Part shown: piece by piece, positions 1-8,385 of the stretch | How the letters are laid out: each line of letters opens with the position of its first letter | Numbering within the stretch: position 1 is the stretch's first letter | From: Clostridium sp. | Lineage (GTDB): Bacteria > Bacillota > Clostridia > Clostridiales > Clostridiaceae | DNA: 64,000 bases | NCBI RefSeq assembly: GCF_021372645.1 | Contig: NZ_JAJFUC010000090.1 | Span: 1 to 64,000, forward strand | Reading direction: 5' to 3' | Notes under the pieces: model-generated | What the model was told of the DNA's origin: nothing | Databases searched by the model: none | What the model saw: only the letters and a program-made list of their open reading frames with translations | Program-made: the position numbers and the translations under genes

Positions 1-636
1 ATAGAAAAAGAGCAACCAGTAGTGGAATTAACTACTGAATCAATTGGTATAGATGTTGGAGTAAAAGATTTAGCCATATGCTCCAATGGAATGACTTTTA
101 AAAATATTAATAAAACTAAGAAAGTTAAGAAACTTGAAAAAGGGCTACGTAGATTACAACGTAGGGTATCTTGCAAATACCTAAAAAATAAAGAAGGGGG
201 TAAGTTTGTCAAAACAAGTAATATTATAAAAATCGAAAAGCAAATTAGATTACTTCATAGAAAATTAGCAAATATAAGAAGTAATCATAGTCACCAAGCA
301 ACGAATATGATAGTGAAAACCAAGCCATCAAGAGTTGTTATGGAAACACTTAATATTAAAGGAATGATGAAAAATAAGCATTTATCAAAAGCTATAGCAC
401 AGCAAAGATTATATGAATTCAAAAGACAACTTCAATATAAATGTGAATTTAATGAAATTGAGTTTGTTGAAGCTGATAAATGGTATCCATCATCAAAGAC
501 ATGTAGCGAGTGTGGCCATATAAAACCAAAGCTTTCATTATCAGAAAGGACATATATCTGTGAGGAATGTGGTTGTGTTATAGATAGAGATTATAATGCA
601 AGTATAAATCTAAGTAGATATGAATTAGTAGTTTAA
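1..636 (+). CDS. tnpB: TnpB, IS200/IS605-type (5' end outside window)
   Basis: This is the C-terminal half or more of a TnpB RNA-guided nuclease. The frame is open from base 1, so the start lies upstream of the window. Visible RuvC-like parts are the first Asp in IDVGVKDLAICSNG, the Glu in VVMETLNIKGM, a four-cysteine zinc knuckle (CSECGH and CEECG) and the last Asp in DRDYNASIN. All three catalytic acidic residues are kept, so the nuclease may be active rather than a dead repressor-like relative. It ends shortly after the last motif, as is usual. TnpB is not the transposase; any tnpA would be upstream. The element's right end and a regulator gene follow. Confidence 0.9.
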   Translation: MEKEQPVVELTTESIGIDVGVKDLAICSNGMTFKNINKTKKVKKLEKGLRRLQRRVSCKYLKNKEGGKFVKTSNIIKIEKQIRLLHRKLANIRSNHSHQATNMIVKTKPSRVVMETLNIKGMMKNKHLSKAIAQQRLYEFKRQLQYKCEFNEIEFVEADKWYPSSKTCSECGHIKPKLSLSERTYICEECGCVIDRDYNASINLSRYELVV

Positions 637-781
637 TCACTTAAACGATACTACTAATATGTACGGTGCGTTGTATCGGAATTTAAGCCCTTGGAGTGTT
701 ATATCAAACTAAAGTAGCTTAGGCAAAATAGGACACGTGGAACAGGGAATTAAACAAAACTATAGATTTTTATAGATTTTT
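637..781 (+). ncRNA. IS605-type right end, candidate omega-RNA scaffold
   Basis: About 145 nt lie between the tnpB stop and the next gene. In this family the right end encodes the omega-RNA, transcribed as the 3' part of the tnpB message, with the guide read from flanking host DNA. Short pairing segments are visible, for example TAAGC near 685 with GCTTA near 717, and a direct repeat of TATAGATTTT at about 761-780 close to the presumed tip. The exact boundary is inferred. If correct, the guide would read into the start of the adjacent FadR-type gene. Confidence 0.5.
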
Positions 782-794
782 GGCAACGGCTTGA

Positions 795-1505
795 ATGTTA
801 AATACAATAAAAAATACAAGAGTATATGAACAGGTAATAGAAAGGATTAAAGATTTAATAGGAAAAGGCCAATTGAGATGTGGGGATAAATTACCCTCGG
901 AAAGAAATTTGTGTGGACAGCTTAATGTAAGTAGAACATCGGTAAGAGAAGCTTTAAGAGTTTTAGAAGTATTAGGAATCATTCAATGCAGAATAGGCGA
1001 AGGAAATTTTATAAAGGACAATTTTCAAGATAGTTTGTTGGAACCACTTTCGATGACGTTTATGCTTAATGGAAGCAAAACGGATGAAATTATAGATTTA
1101 AGGAAATTTATTGAACCTGGAACAGCAGCTTTAGCAGCAAAAAACATAAATGATGAGCAGCTTCAAGAGATAAAGGAATTAGTTAATTTATTAAATAGTA
1201 CAGAGAATCAAGAAAAATGTGCAGAAATAGATAAAAAAATACATTATAGAATTGTACAGTCATCAAGAAATTACCTGGTTTCTAATATAATGCTTTCAGT
1301 ATCAACTTTGGTAGAAACATATATTGAAGATGTAGTAATGAATATGTTTCAAAATGAGGAGAATAAAAATATAGTTAGAAACCAACATGAAGATATAGTT
1401 CAGGCTTTAGAAAATCACGATCCTGTTGGCGCATCTATAGCTATGCTTAAACATCTGGAATATACAAATAGTTATATTAGTAAAAAAACAAAAATAAATG
1501 AATGA
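795..1505 (+). CDS. FadR-subfamily GntR transcriptional regulator
   Basis: A 236-aa DNA-binding regulator. The N-terminal winged helix (residues 8-75) carries the GntR signature DKLPSERNL and SRTSVREALRVLE. The C-terminal FCD ligand domain shows the usual metal ligands at Asp146, His150, His198 and His220. Relatives respond to lactate, gluconate or other small organic acids; the ligand here is not known. Nearby lar genes make a lactate-linked role conceivable, but that is inference. The ATG lies about 14 bases after the apparent right end of the tnpB element and has no clear Shine-Dalgarno site, so the insertion may have replaced its original leader. Confidence 0.85.
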   Translation: MLNTIKNTRVYEQVIERIKDLIGKGQLRCGDKLPSERNLCGQLNVSRTSVREALRVLEVLGIIQCRIGEGNFIKDNFQDSLLEPLSMTFMLNGSKTDEIIDLRKFIEPGTAALAAKNINDEQLQEIKELVNLLNSTENQEKCAEIDKKIHYRIVQSSRNYLVSNIMLSVSTLVETYIEDVVMNMFQNEENKNIVRNQHEDIVQALENHDPVGASIAMLKHLEYTNSYISKKTKINE

Positions 1506-1609
1506 AAAGATAAAAGCTTTACTTATGAAATATGAATAAAAAATTAGGAGGACATCGTAAGAAACAGTACTCTGTGGGTTTAATTTTTTCTTGAAGGAGT
1601 GTTAAAAGC

Positions 1610-1828
1610 ATGCATATTCCAGATAATTGTTTGAGTCCATCAACCTGTGCAGTTATGGGAGTAACTATGGTTCCAATGTAGACGATATCAGTAAAAAGGT
1701 GAAAAACGAAATATCAAAGGTTAAAATGCCGCTCCTTGGTATAGGAGCTGCCTTTCCTTTGCTATTTAAAAATGCAGCTGGGCAACCGTTATACAGTCTG
1801 TATCCGTTGTCAGTATCAATTTCATAGA
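1610..1828 (+). pseudogene. CbiM/NikM-type metal transporter permease, degraded
   Basis: An ATG with a good ribosome site (GAAGGAGTG) opens MHIPDNCLSPSTCAVMG, the hallmark N-terminus of the CbiM/NikM permease of cobalt/nickel ECF transporters. A TAG at 1679-1681 sits where the family has Trp. A one-base shift in the following A-run then moves the frame, which continues VKNEISKVKMPLLGIGAAF. After that the sequence jumps to AAGQPLYSLYPLSVSI, resembling the C-terminal third of CbiM, so roughly a hundred or more codons are deleted. It cannot make a transporter. Neighbouring nickel-cofactor genes suggest it once imported nickel. No metal riboswitch is evident in front. Confidence 0.75.
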
Positions 1829-2012
1829 AGAATTCATAGAAAAAACAAGACTTTTATAAAATGTAATAAACAATCAATGTTTCTTTTGTGATGATGTTAA
1901 AATTTACATAACAATAATTTTAAAAAATCAATTACTGTTGATACAAAAGGGGTAACGTATAAAGAACCAAATATAAAATAATAAGTCAATAGTAAAGAAA
2001 GGGAGTGAATTC

Positions 2013-2642
2013 ATGTTTGAAGTAAGTAATTTAAAATTCAAGAATATTTTAGATATTCCATTTTTATGTATTAATAACCCAATAACATGTATTGTTGGGT
2101 CTTCTGGTAGTGGAAAAACAACATTATTACGTATGTTTAATAAGTTAAATATTCCCGATAATGGAACAATCATCTATAATGGTAATGATATTTCAAAAAT
2201 GGACACTTTAAAGTTACGTCGTCAAGTGGTTATGTTGGGGCAAACTCCAGTAATTTACAGTGGATCAGTGGAAGATAATTTGCAAATAGGATTATATTTT
2301 TCAAAAAGGCTACAGGCATCTATTTCAGCAATGAAAGAAAGTCTTACAAGAGTAGAATTAGATAAGTGTTTAAGCGATGGTTGTGGCAATCTTTCAGGCG
2401 GCGAAAAGCAACGCTTATGCCTTGCTAGAGTTATGCTTATGGATGCAGAAACATATCTTTTAGATGAGCCTTCTGCAGCATTAGATAAAGTAACAGAAAA
2501 ATTTATCATAGAAAATCTATCAAGGTTTGTTTTAGAAAAAAATAAGAAATTAATCATGGTTACTCATTCTGAACAAATTGCAGAAAAATTTTCAAATTCA
2601 ATTATAAGAATTGAAAATGGTAAGGTTATAGAAGCATATTAG
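2013..2642 (+). CDS. ABC transporter ATPase, FetA/YbbL-like
   Basis: A compact 209-aa ABC ATPase. Walker A is GSSGSGKTT (29-37), Q-loop Gln77, signature LSGGEKQR (127-134), Walker B TYLLDEP (147-153) and switch His185. The start has AGGGAG seven bases upstream. The next gene is a UPF0014 membrane protein; this pairing is that of FetA-FetB, a putative iron exporter in E. coli. The ATPase should power that partner at the inner face of the membrane. The substrate here is inferred from the pairing only. Confidence 0.85.
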   Translation: MFEVSNLKFKNILDIPFLCINNPITCIVGSSGSGKTTLLRMFNKLNIPDNGTIIYNGNDISKMDTLKLRRQVVMLGQTPVIYSGSVEDNLQIGLYFSKRLQASISAMKESLTRVELDKCLSDGCGNLSGGEKQRLCLARVMLMDAETYLLDEPSAALDKVTEKFIIENLSRFVLEKNKKLIMVTHSEQIAEKFSNSIIRIENGKVIEAY

Positions 2643-2697
2643 CCAAACATAAAGGAGATTAAATATTTGAATATAAAAGAGTTATGGAGGCATATTT

Positions 2698-3477
2698 ATG
2701 AATGATACAGTAATGAATCTTTCGGTTTTACAATTATCCATTGCATATATTTTTGTTTTATTGCTTTTAGTTATTTTTAAATCAAGAGGTATTAAGCGAG
2801 AAAAGCAAATATTGATAGCATCTACAAGAATGACTATACAGCTTACTTTAATGGGCTATGTGTTAATGTTTGTTTTTAAAAATTCGAGTTGGTGGCTTAC
2901 TTCTTTGATGATTACAATTATGATTACTTATGCAATTTATAATTCTATTAAGAGAGTAAAGACCAAAATGTCAAAGGAACTAAAAAAAATAATTGCTTTT
3001 TCTATGATATGTGGGGCTCTTGCTACTGCTGTATTTTTCATTATTGTAGTTTTACAAGTAAGACCATGGTTTAATCCACAATACTTTATTCCTATTTCTG
3101 GAATGATTGTTGGTAATAGCATGACAGGAATTGCTTTAGGAGCAAATAAATTATGTAGTGATATGGAGGACAAAAAGGTTGAGATTGAGAATTCATTAAT
3201 GTTAGGAGCAAGTCCTGTAGCTGCAACTAGGGAAATTGTTAACAATGCTTTTGATAGTGCTATTTTGCCAACTATGAATAACATGTTAACTATGGGAATT
3301 GTATCACTCCCTGGTATGATGACTGGACAAATTCTTTCTGGAACATTTCCACTAACTGCAATTAAATATCAAATTGGAATTATGCTTGCTATTTTAGGTA
3401 GTACAGCCTTAGCTACTGTTTTGCTCGTAACTCTCGGATATAGAACATTTTTTACAAAGGATAATAGATTAAAATAA
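2698..3477 (+). CDS. ABC permease, FetB/UPF0014 family
   Basis: A 259-aa integral membrane protein with about six to seven hydrophobic segments and the family core around YFIPISGMIVGNSMTGIAL, followed by a cytoplasmic stretch (NSLMLGASPVAATREIV) and MLTMGIVSLPGMMTGQI. These are typical of FetB/YbbM proteins. It follows the ATPase after 55 bases and has TGGAGG before its ATG, so the two form an operon. Iron or another metal export is known for the E. coli family member; a role here in metal or redox balance is inferred. Confidence 0.85.
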   Translation: MNDTVMNLSVLQLSIAYIFVLLLLVIFKSRGIKREKQILIASTRMTIQLTLMGYVLMFVFKNSSWWLTSLMITIMITYAIYNSIKRVKTKMSKELKKIIAFSMICGALATAVFFIIVVLQVRPWFNPQYFIPISGMIVGNSMTGIALGANKLCSDMEDKKVEIENSLMLGASPVAATREIVNNAFDSAILPTMNNMLTMGIVSLPGMMTGQILSGTFPLTAIKYQIGIMLAILGSTALATVLLVTLGYRTFFTKDNRLK

Positions 3478-3532
3478 AAAGTATTTAAGAAAATAATAAT
3501 TTAAATTAAATATCAACATACTATTTCAAATA

Positions 3533-3731
3533 AACTCAGGCAGAGTATGAAACTCCACTCGAATTTGCAATATATCTTATAGGTTGTTTAATTCTTGCAA
3601 GAGTTGGGGTTGTAATATTACTTAGTGAAATTCCATCAGCTGATATTGAAGATAAGTATAACATAACTCTATTTTATTTACATGTATGGTATTATTTAAG
3701 GCATATTGAAAAAACTAAAAAGTATCTTTAG
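3533..3731 (+). pseudogene. Open remnant of an unrecognised membrane protein
   Basis: An open frame of about 66 codons with no start codon at its head reads ETPLEFAIYLIGCLILARVG, then ILLSEIPSADIEDKYNITLF, and ends YYLRHIEKTKKYL. It has one hydrophobic segment. I do not recognise the parent. Lack of a start and ribosome site, and the position behind the fetB-like gene, suggest the 3' end of a deleted gene. Its last codons overlap sequence resembling the left arm of the dispersed palindromic repeat (3698-3715). The rest of 3478-3837 shows no gene. Confidence 0.35.
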
Positions 3732-3837
3732 TCTGCTATATCCCCTTCTAATAACCAGTATTTCCGTATTTTATATATTAGAGTATATTGTAAGGAATTG
3801 AGTCTGTAAATTAAAATGAAAAGTTTTTTAAAAAGTA

Positions 3838-3868
3838 TTGACTTAGAGTCTACTCTAAGATGTAATAT
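3838..3868 (+). promoter_or_regulatory. MerR-type promoter/operator for the reductase gene
   Basis: A TTGACT -35 (3838-3843) and TAATAT -10 (3863-3868) are separated by 19 bp, longer than the normal 17. The spacer region holds the dyad CTTAGAGT-CT-ACTCTAAG (3842-3859). An over-long spacer filled by a dyad is the hallmark of promoters activated by MerR-family regulators through DNA distortion. It sits 52 bases before the TTG start of the reductase. No merR gene is in the window, so the regulator must be encoded elsewhere. Confidence 0.75.
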
Positions 3869-3920
3869 AAACATATATTAAATTATTTGATATATGTTTA
3901 TATTCTAAGGAGGAATTATT

Positions 3921-5078
3921 TTGCTATATAGAACACTTGGGAAGACAAATGAAAAGGTTTCGATTTTAGGTTTTGGATGTATGAGATTACCTATTATTAA
4001 TGGAGATAATACTAAGATTCATGAAGAAAAGGCTATTAAAATGATTCGTCATGCTATTGATGAAGGAGTTAATTATGTAGATACTGCATATCCTTATCAC
4101 GGAACTGGAATGAGAAATGGAGGAGAAAGTGAACCATTTGTAGGTAGAGTCTTAAAAAATGGATATAGAGAAAAGGTTAAGCTAGCTACAAAGCTTCCTA
4201 GTTGGTTAATTAAAACTAGAGAAGATATGGATAAATATTTAAATGAACAATTAGAACGTCTTCAAACAGATCATATAGATTTTTATTTAGTGCATGCTTT
4301 AGGTGCAGGTACTTGGGCAAATCTAAAGAAATTAGGAATAGATGAATTCTTAGATTCAGCAATAAAAGATGGAAGAATAAAATATGCAGGATTTTCTTTT
4401 CATGACAAGTTAGAAGTATTTAAAGAAATAGTAGATTATTATGATTGGTCTTTTTGCCAAATTCAATATAATTATTTAGATGAGAATTTTCAAGCAGGAA
4501 CAGAAGGATTACAATATGCTGCAGATAAAGGCTTAGGTGTTGTTATTATGGAACCTCTTAGAGGCGGGAAAATAGTTAAAAATCTTCCAGAAGCTGTTAT
4601 GGATATTTTTGATAAAGCTGAGATTAAAAGATCTCCAGCTGAATGGGCATTAAGATGGGTATGGAATCATCCAGAGGTATCTGTAGTATTAAGTGGTATG
4701 AACATAATGGACAATGTTACAGAAAATATAAACACTGCAAGTATTGCTGCACCTAATTCATTAACAGAAAAAGAATTAGAAATAATGGATAATGTTAAAA
4801 AAGTATTTAAAGAAAGAATAAAGGTTAATTGTACAGCTTGTGAATATTGTATGCCTTGTCCAGTAGGAGTAAATATTCCTAAAAATTTTGCTTACTACAA
4901 TGAGTATAGTTTATTTATAACTCCAGCGACAGAAAAAGAACTTAAGGAAAGATACAACTCTGTAGGAGTTCAAGAAAGGGCAGATAAATGTGTAGAGTGT
5001 GGTAAATGTGAAGGTCATTGTCCGCAGGCAATTAAAATTCGTGAAGAATTAAAAAATGTTACAGCATTATTTGCTTAA
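3921..5078 (+). CDS. Aldo/keto reductase with C-terminal ferredoxin domain
   Basis: 385 aa. The N-terminal AKR barrel (1-285) begins YRTLGKTNEKVSILGFGCMRLP and carries the catalytic tetrad Asp54, Tyr59, Lys91 and His125. The C-terminus (about 300-370) holds two cysteine clusters, CTACEYCMPCPVG and CVECGKCEGHCP, fitting two 4Fe-4S centres. Such fused enzymes are common in clostridia and are thought to pass electrons between an iron-sulfur carrier and a carbonyl substrate; the substrate is unknown. It starts at TTG with AAGGAGG at normal distance. The MerR-type promoter in front suggests induction by an aldehyde, electrophile or similar stress. Confidence 0.85.
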   Translation: MLYRTLGKTNEKVSILGFGCMRLPIINGDNTKIHEEKAIKMIRHAIDEGVNYVDTAYPYHGTGMRNGGESEPFVGRVLKNGYREKVKLATKLPSWLIKTREDMDKYLNEQLERLQTDHIDFYLVHALGAGTWANLKKLGIDEFLDSAIKDGRIKYAGFSFHDKLEVFKEIVDYYDWSFCQIQYNYLDENFQAGTEGLQYAADKGLGVVIMEPLRGGKIVKNLPEAVMDIFDKAEIKRSPAEWALRWVWNHPEVSVVLSGMNIMDNVTENINTASIAAPNSLTEKELEIMDNVKKVFKERIKVNCTACEYCMPCPVGVNIPKNFAYYNEYSLFITPATEKELKERYNSVGVQERADKCVECGKCEGHCPQAIKIREELKNVTALFA

Positions 5079-5166
5079 ATCGATTGGCATAACGTCTAAT
5101 AAATACAATTCGCAGACAATGTATCCATTGTGAGGATATAAAAATATAGAGTGGAGTGATTAGTAG

Positions 5167-6543
5167 ATGAAAGTATTATATTACGATTGTTTTTGTGGTA
5201 TAAGTGGAGATATGAATTTAGCAGCATTATTAGACTTAGGAGTTCCAAAGGAATATTTAATAGAAGAAATTTCAAAACTTAATTTAGATTCTGAATATGA
5301 AATAAAAATTAACAAGGCTGAAAAACATGGAATAACCGGAACTAGGGTAGATGTTATATTAAAAAATCAAACTATAAATGAGGGTGATGTTGTTGAGAAA
5401 GTATTAGATAATCATCATCAACACAAAGATGAACATGTTCATGAAAATAGTAATCATCATATTCATGACAGTACTAATGAAGAGTGCCATACTCATGAAC
5501 ATATTAATGAAAAACATCATGATCATGAGCATAATCATCCACAAGATGGAAATCATACTCATACAAACAATCATGAGCACCATCATAGAAATTTAAAGGA
5601 TATTGAGAATATAATAAACTCAAGTGCTTTAAAGGTTAAAGTTAAAAAATTAAGCATGGATATGTTTATGAAGGTGGCAGAAGCTGAAGCAAAGGTTCAC
5701 GGAAAAACATTATATGAGGTACATTTTCATGAGGTAGGTGCTATTGATTCTATTATAGATATGGTGGGAGCAGCTATTTGCATAGATTATTTAGAGGTAG
5801 ATAAGATTATTGCATCTCCTGTTCAAGTAGGAGGAGGTTTTGTTAAGTGTGCCCATGGTCTTATGCCAGTTCCTGCACCAGCAACGGTAGAAATATTAAA
5901 GAATATACCAATTAACACTGGGATAGTACCTTTTGAGACAACTACACCTACAGGAGCAGCTATTTTAGCAGCTAATGTTCAAGAATTTACTCCTAAAATA
6001 GATTTTTCTATAAAGAAAGTAGCATATGGAATAGGACATAGAGATTTAGAAATACCCAATGTTTTGAGGGTTTATTTAGGCGAAGAAGAAACTTTTGAAA
6101 AAATAGAAGAACAGTACATTTTGGACACTAATATAGATGATATGAATCCAGAATTTTATGGGTATGTTGAAGAAAAGCTTTTTGAAAAAGGTGCTTTAGA
6201 TGTATTTAAGACAGCTATATTTATGAAAAAAGGAAGACTGGGAGTAAAATTAAGCGTACTAGTTAATGAGCAATGTGAAAAAAGTGTTCTAGACGTAATT
6301 TTTGAAGAAACTACTTCAATAGGTGTAAGGAAATATAAAGTTGAAAAAATAATGCTTAATAGAGAGTTTTCAAAGGTAAAAACTCAATATGGCGATATTA
6401 CAATTAAAAAATCTTATTACAAAGGAAAGTTAATTAAATATAAGCCAGAATATGAGGAATGTAGAAGTATAGCAAAAGAAAAAAATATAACTCTGGGAAA
6501 AGTTTATAAAGAAGTTTCAGATATAGAAGATAGCCAGTATTAA
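5167..6543 (+). CDS. larC: LarC, nickel-insertion enzyme for the nickel-pincer cofactor
   Basis: 458 aa. LarC inserts nickel into the dithiolated pyridinium mononucleotide in a CTP-dependent reaction, the last step of nickel-pincer nucleotide synthesis. The start MKVLYYDCFCGISGDMNLAA is diagnostic. Residues 83-140 form a linker with about 22 histidines, probably binding nickel. The rest covers the LarC core (VHFHEVGAIDSIIDMVG, PVPAPATVEIL) and C-terminal LarC2 part (NIDDMNPEFYGYV). In Lactobacillus the two halves are joined by programmed frameshifting; here they are one continuous frame. The stop is followed directly by larE, and larB comes next. Confidence 0.92.
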   Translation: MKVLYYDCFCGISGDMNLAALLDLGVPKEYLIEEISKLNLDSEYEIKINKAEKHGITGTRVDVILKNQTINEGDVVEKVLDNHHQHKDEHVHENSNHHIHDSTNEECHTHEHINEKHHDHEHNHPQDGNHTHTNNHEHHHRNLKDIENIINSSALKVKVKKLSMDMFMKVAEAEAKVHGKTLYEVHFHEVGAIDSIIDMVGAAICIDYLEVDKIIASPVQVGGGFVKCAHGLMPVPAPATVEILKNIPINTGIVPFETTTPTGAAILAANVQEFTPKIDFSIKKVAYGIGHRDLEIPNVLRVYLGEEETFEKIEEQYILDTNIDDMNPEFYGYVEEKLFEKGALDVFKTAIFMKKGRLGVKLSVLVNEQCEKSVLDVIFEETTSIGVRKYKVEKIMLNREFSKVKTQYGDITIKKSYYKGKLIKYKPEYEECRSIAKEKNITLGKVYKEVSDIEDSQY

Positions 6544-6576
6544 ATGACAGTTAAATATGAGAGGGAGGAGAAATGT

Positions 6577-7398
6577 ATGATAAATAGCGAAAAATATGAT
6601 AAATTAATAAATTATCTTAAAAGCTTAGAAAAGGTAGTTTTAGCATTTTCAGGAGGAGTAGATAGTACCTTTTTACTCAAAGCAGCTAAAGAAGCCCTTG
6701 GAGATAATGTAAAGGCAGTAACGATCATGTCTCCATACATTCCTAAATGGGAAATAGCAGAAGCTAAGGATTTAGTTAAAGAATTAGGTGTTAAACATGA
6801 AATTATAGAGGCTCCAATTATTGATTCTATTAAATATAATCCAGAAAATAGATGTTATCTTTGTAAAACTGCAGTATTTAGTATGATAACAGCTATAGCT
6901 AAAGAACAAGGATATAACTGTGTAATTGATGGAACAAATTTTGATGATATAAGTGATTATAGACCAGGTCTCAGAGCACTAAAGGAGTTAGAAGTAAAAA
7001 GTCCACTCCTAGAATGTAAATTAACTAAAGCAGAAATAAGAGAATTTTCTAAGGAATTAAATCTAAATACTTGGAATAAGCCTTCGTACGCTTGCCTTTT
7101 AACAAGGATACCTTATGGAAATGAATTGAAAGTAGATGATTTTGAAAAGATTGAAAATGCTGAAAAGTTTATGATGAGTATAGGATTCAGAGCTATTAGA
7201 GTAAGGTGTCATGGAGATTTAGCAAGAGTGGAAGTCGATAGAAATGATAGAAGTAAATTGTTTGATGAAGAGCTTTTAGATACAATAGCAAGTAAGATAA
7301 AAGAATGTGGATTTAAATATGTAACATTAGATTTACAAGGATATAGAGTAGGAAGTTTCAATGAGACTATAACAAAAAACGTGACAGAAGAAAGTTAA
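6577..7398 (+). CDS. larE: LarE, ATP-dependent sulfur insertase for the nickel-pincer cofactor
   Basis: 273 aa from the ATG at 6577, chosen because GGGAGGAG lies six bases before it; an upstream in-frame ATG at 6544 touches the larC stop but lacks a site. LarE adenylates the pyridinium carboxylates made by LarB and converts them to thiocarboxylates. The PP-loop is AFSGGVDST (23-31). Cysteines at 93 and 96 (NRCYLCK) and 173 (YACLLTRIPYG) stand out; Cys173 matches the position of the sacrificial cysteine of known LarE. Three cysteines could instead hold an iron-sulfur cluster, as described for some LarE proteins. Confidence 0.9.
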   Translation: MINSEKYDKLINYLKSLEKVVLAFSGGVDSTFLLKAAKEALGDNVKAVTIMSPYIPKWEIAEAKDLVKELGVKHEIIEAPIIDSIKYNPENRCYLCKTAVFSMITAIAKEQGYNCVIDGTNFDDISDYRPGLRALKELEVKSPLLECKLTKAEIREFSKELNLNTWNKPSYACLLTRIPYGNELKVDDFEKIENAEKFMMSIGFRAIRVRCHGDLARVEVDRNDRSKLFDEELLDTIASKIKECGFKYVTLDLQGYRVGSFNETITKNVTEES

Positions 7399-7543
7399 GT
7401 AAATATATTAATTAGCAATATGTGATATTTAAGAATTAAATTTAAGCATATGGAAAAAATAATAAGTCAAACTATATAAATTTTGCATCAAATGAAGATG
7501 TATATTTACCTTATAGTAATGAATATCAGGAGGTAAAAAAATA

Positions 7544-8290
7544 GTGAATAAAGAAGAACTTAAAATTCTACTAGAATCAGTAAAAGATAATAAAATAAAT
7601 ATAGAAGAAGCTCTTGAAAAATTAGAAGATTTGCCTTTTAAAGATTTAGGTTTTGCAATGATAGACAATCATAGAGAATTAAGAGTAGGCTATCCTGAAG
7701 TAATATATTGTGCTGGAAAAACAGTAGAACAAGTTAGAGATATTGTTAAGTTTATGCTTACAAAAGATAACAATATATTAGGAACTAGAGCTACAGAAGA
7801 AATGTATAATGTAGTAAAGGAAATATGCAAAGATGCAGAATATAATAAACTTGGAAGAACGATAACAATTAAGAAAAAAGAACAACCTCTTACGGATAGT
7901 TATATTGCAGTTGTTTCAGCTGGGACTTCTGATTTACCGGTGGTAGAAGAAGCTGTTGAAACTGCTAAGATATTAGGAAATAGAGTTGAACGAATAACAG
8001 ATGTAGGTGTTGCAGGTATACATAGACTTTTTTCAAGATTAGATGTTGTTAGAGGAGCTAAAGTAGTTATAGTAATTGCAGGAATGGAAGGAGCTTTAGC
8101 TAGTGTTATAGGAGGACTTGTAGATAAGCCTGTAATAGCAGTTCCAACTAGTATTGGCTATGGAGCAAGTTTTGGAGGCGTTGCAGCTTTATTAGCTATG
8201 TTAAATACCTGTGCCAGTGGTGTTAGCGTAGTAAATATAGATAATGGATTTGGTGCAGCATATAATGCTAGTATCATTAATAAGTTATAA
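7544..8290 (+). CDS. larB: LarB, pyridinium-biscarboxylate mononucleotide synthase
   Basis: 248 aa. LarB carboxylates and cleaves nicotinic acid adenine dinucleotide, the first step of nickel-pincer cofactor assembly. The C-terminal half (from about 120) is PurE-like, with AVVSAGTSDLPVVEEA and GIHRLFSRLDVVRGAKVVIV. The start is GTG with CAGGAGGT upstream. It lies 145 bases after larE on the same strand, completing larC-larE-larB. No lactate racemase (LarA) gene is in the window, so the client enzyme is encoded elsewhere. A strong hairpin follows the gene. Confidence 0.9.
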   Translation: MNKEELKILLESVKDNKINIEEALEKLEDLPFKDLGFAMIDNHRELRVGYPEVIYCAGKTVEQVRDIVKFMLTKDNNILGTRATEEMYNVVKEICKDAEYNKLGRTITIKKKEQPLTDSYIAVVSAGTSDLPVVEEAVETAKILGNRVERITDVGVAGIHRLFSRLDVVRGAKVVIVIAGMEGALASVIGGLVDKPVIAVPTSIGYGASFGGVAALLAMLNTCASGVSVVNIDNGFGAAYNASIINKL

Positions 8291-8312
8291 AAATGGAAAT
8301 GGGACTGTAATT

Positions 8313-8385
8313 TAGGCAGATGAAAGAAAATAACAAGCCAACTTGTAATTTATTTAAATTACAAGTTGGCTTGTTATATATTTTA
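8313..8385 (+). repeat. Palindromic element with 21-bp perfect stem after larB
   Basis: The outer part (TAGGCAGATGAAAGAAAATA) matches the arm consensus of the dispersed repeat family described under 37417-37552. Inside is a perfect 21-bp inverted repeat, 8331-8351 with 8356-8376, and a four-base loop. The right side is followed by a moderately T-rich stretch, so it may also terminate larB transcription and the opposing remnant gene. Confidence 0.7.

Noticed and set aside
1..636. Nuclease-dead TnpB-derived repressor
   Set aside because: All three RuvC acidic residues are present, so there is no sign of catalytic loss.
1506..1609. Cobalamin or nickel-cobalt riboswitch before the cbiM-like remnant
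   Set aside because: The leader is too short and lacks the conserved B12-box or the paired G-rich bulges of such RNAs.
5950..6110. Programmed frameshift site in larC
   Set aside because: The LarC1 and LarC2 parts are in one continuous frame, so no frameshift is required.
8313..8385. CRISPR-like repeat
   Set aside because: The repeats in the window are dispersed palindromes without regular spacers or cas genes.
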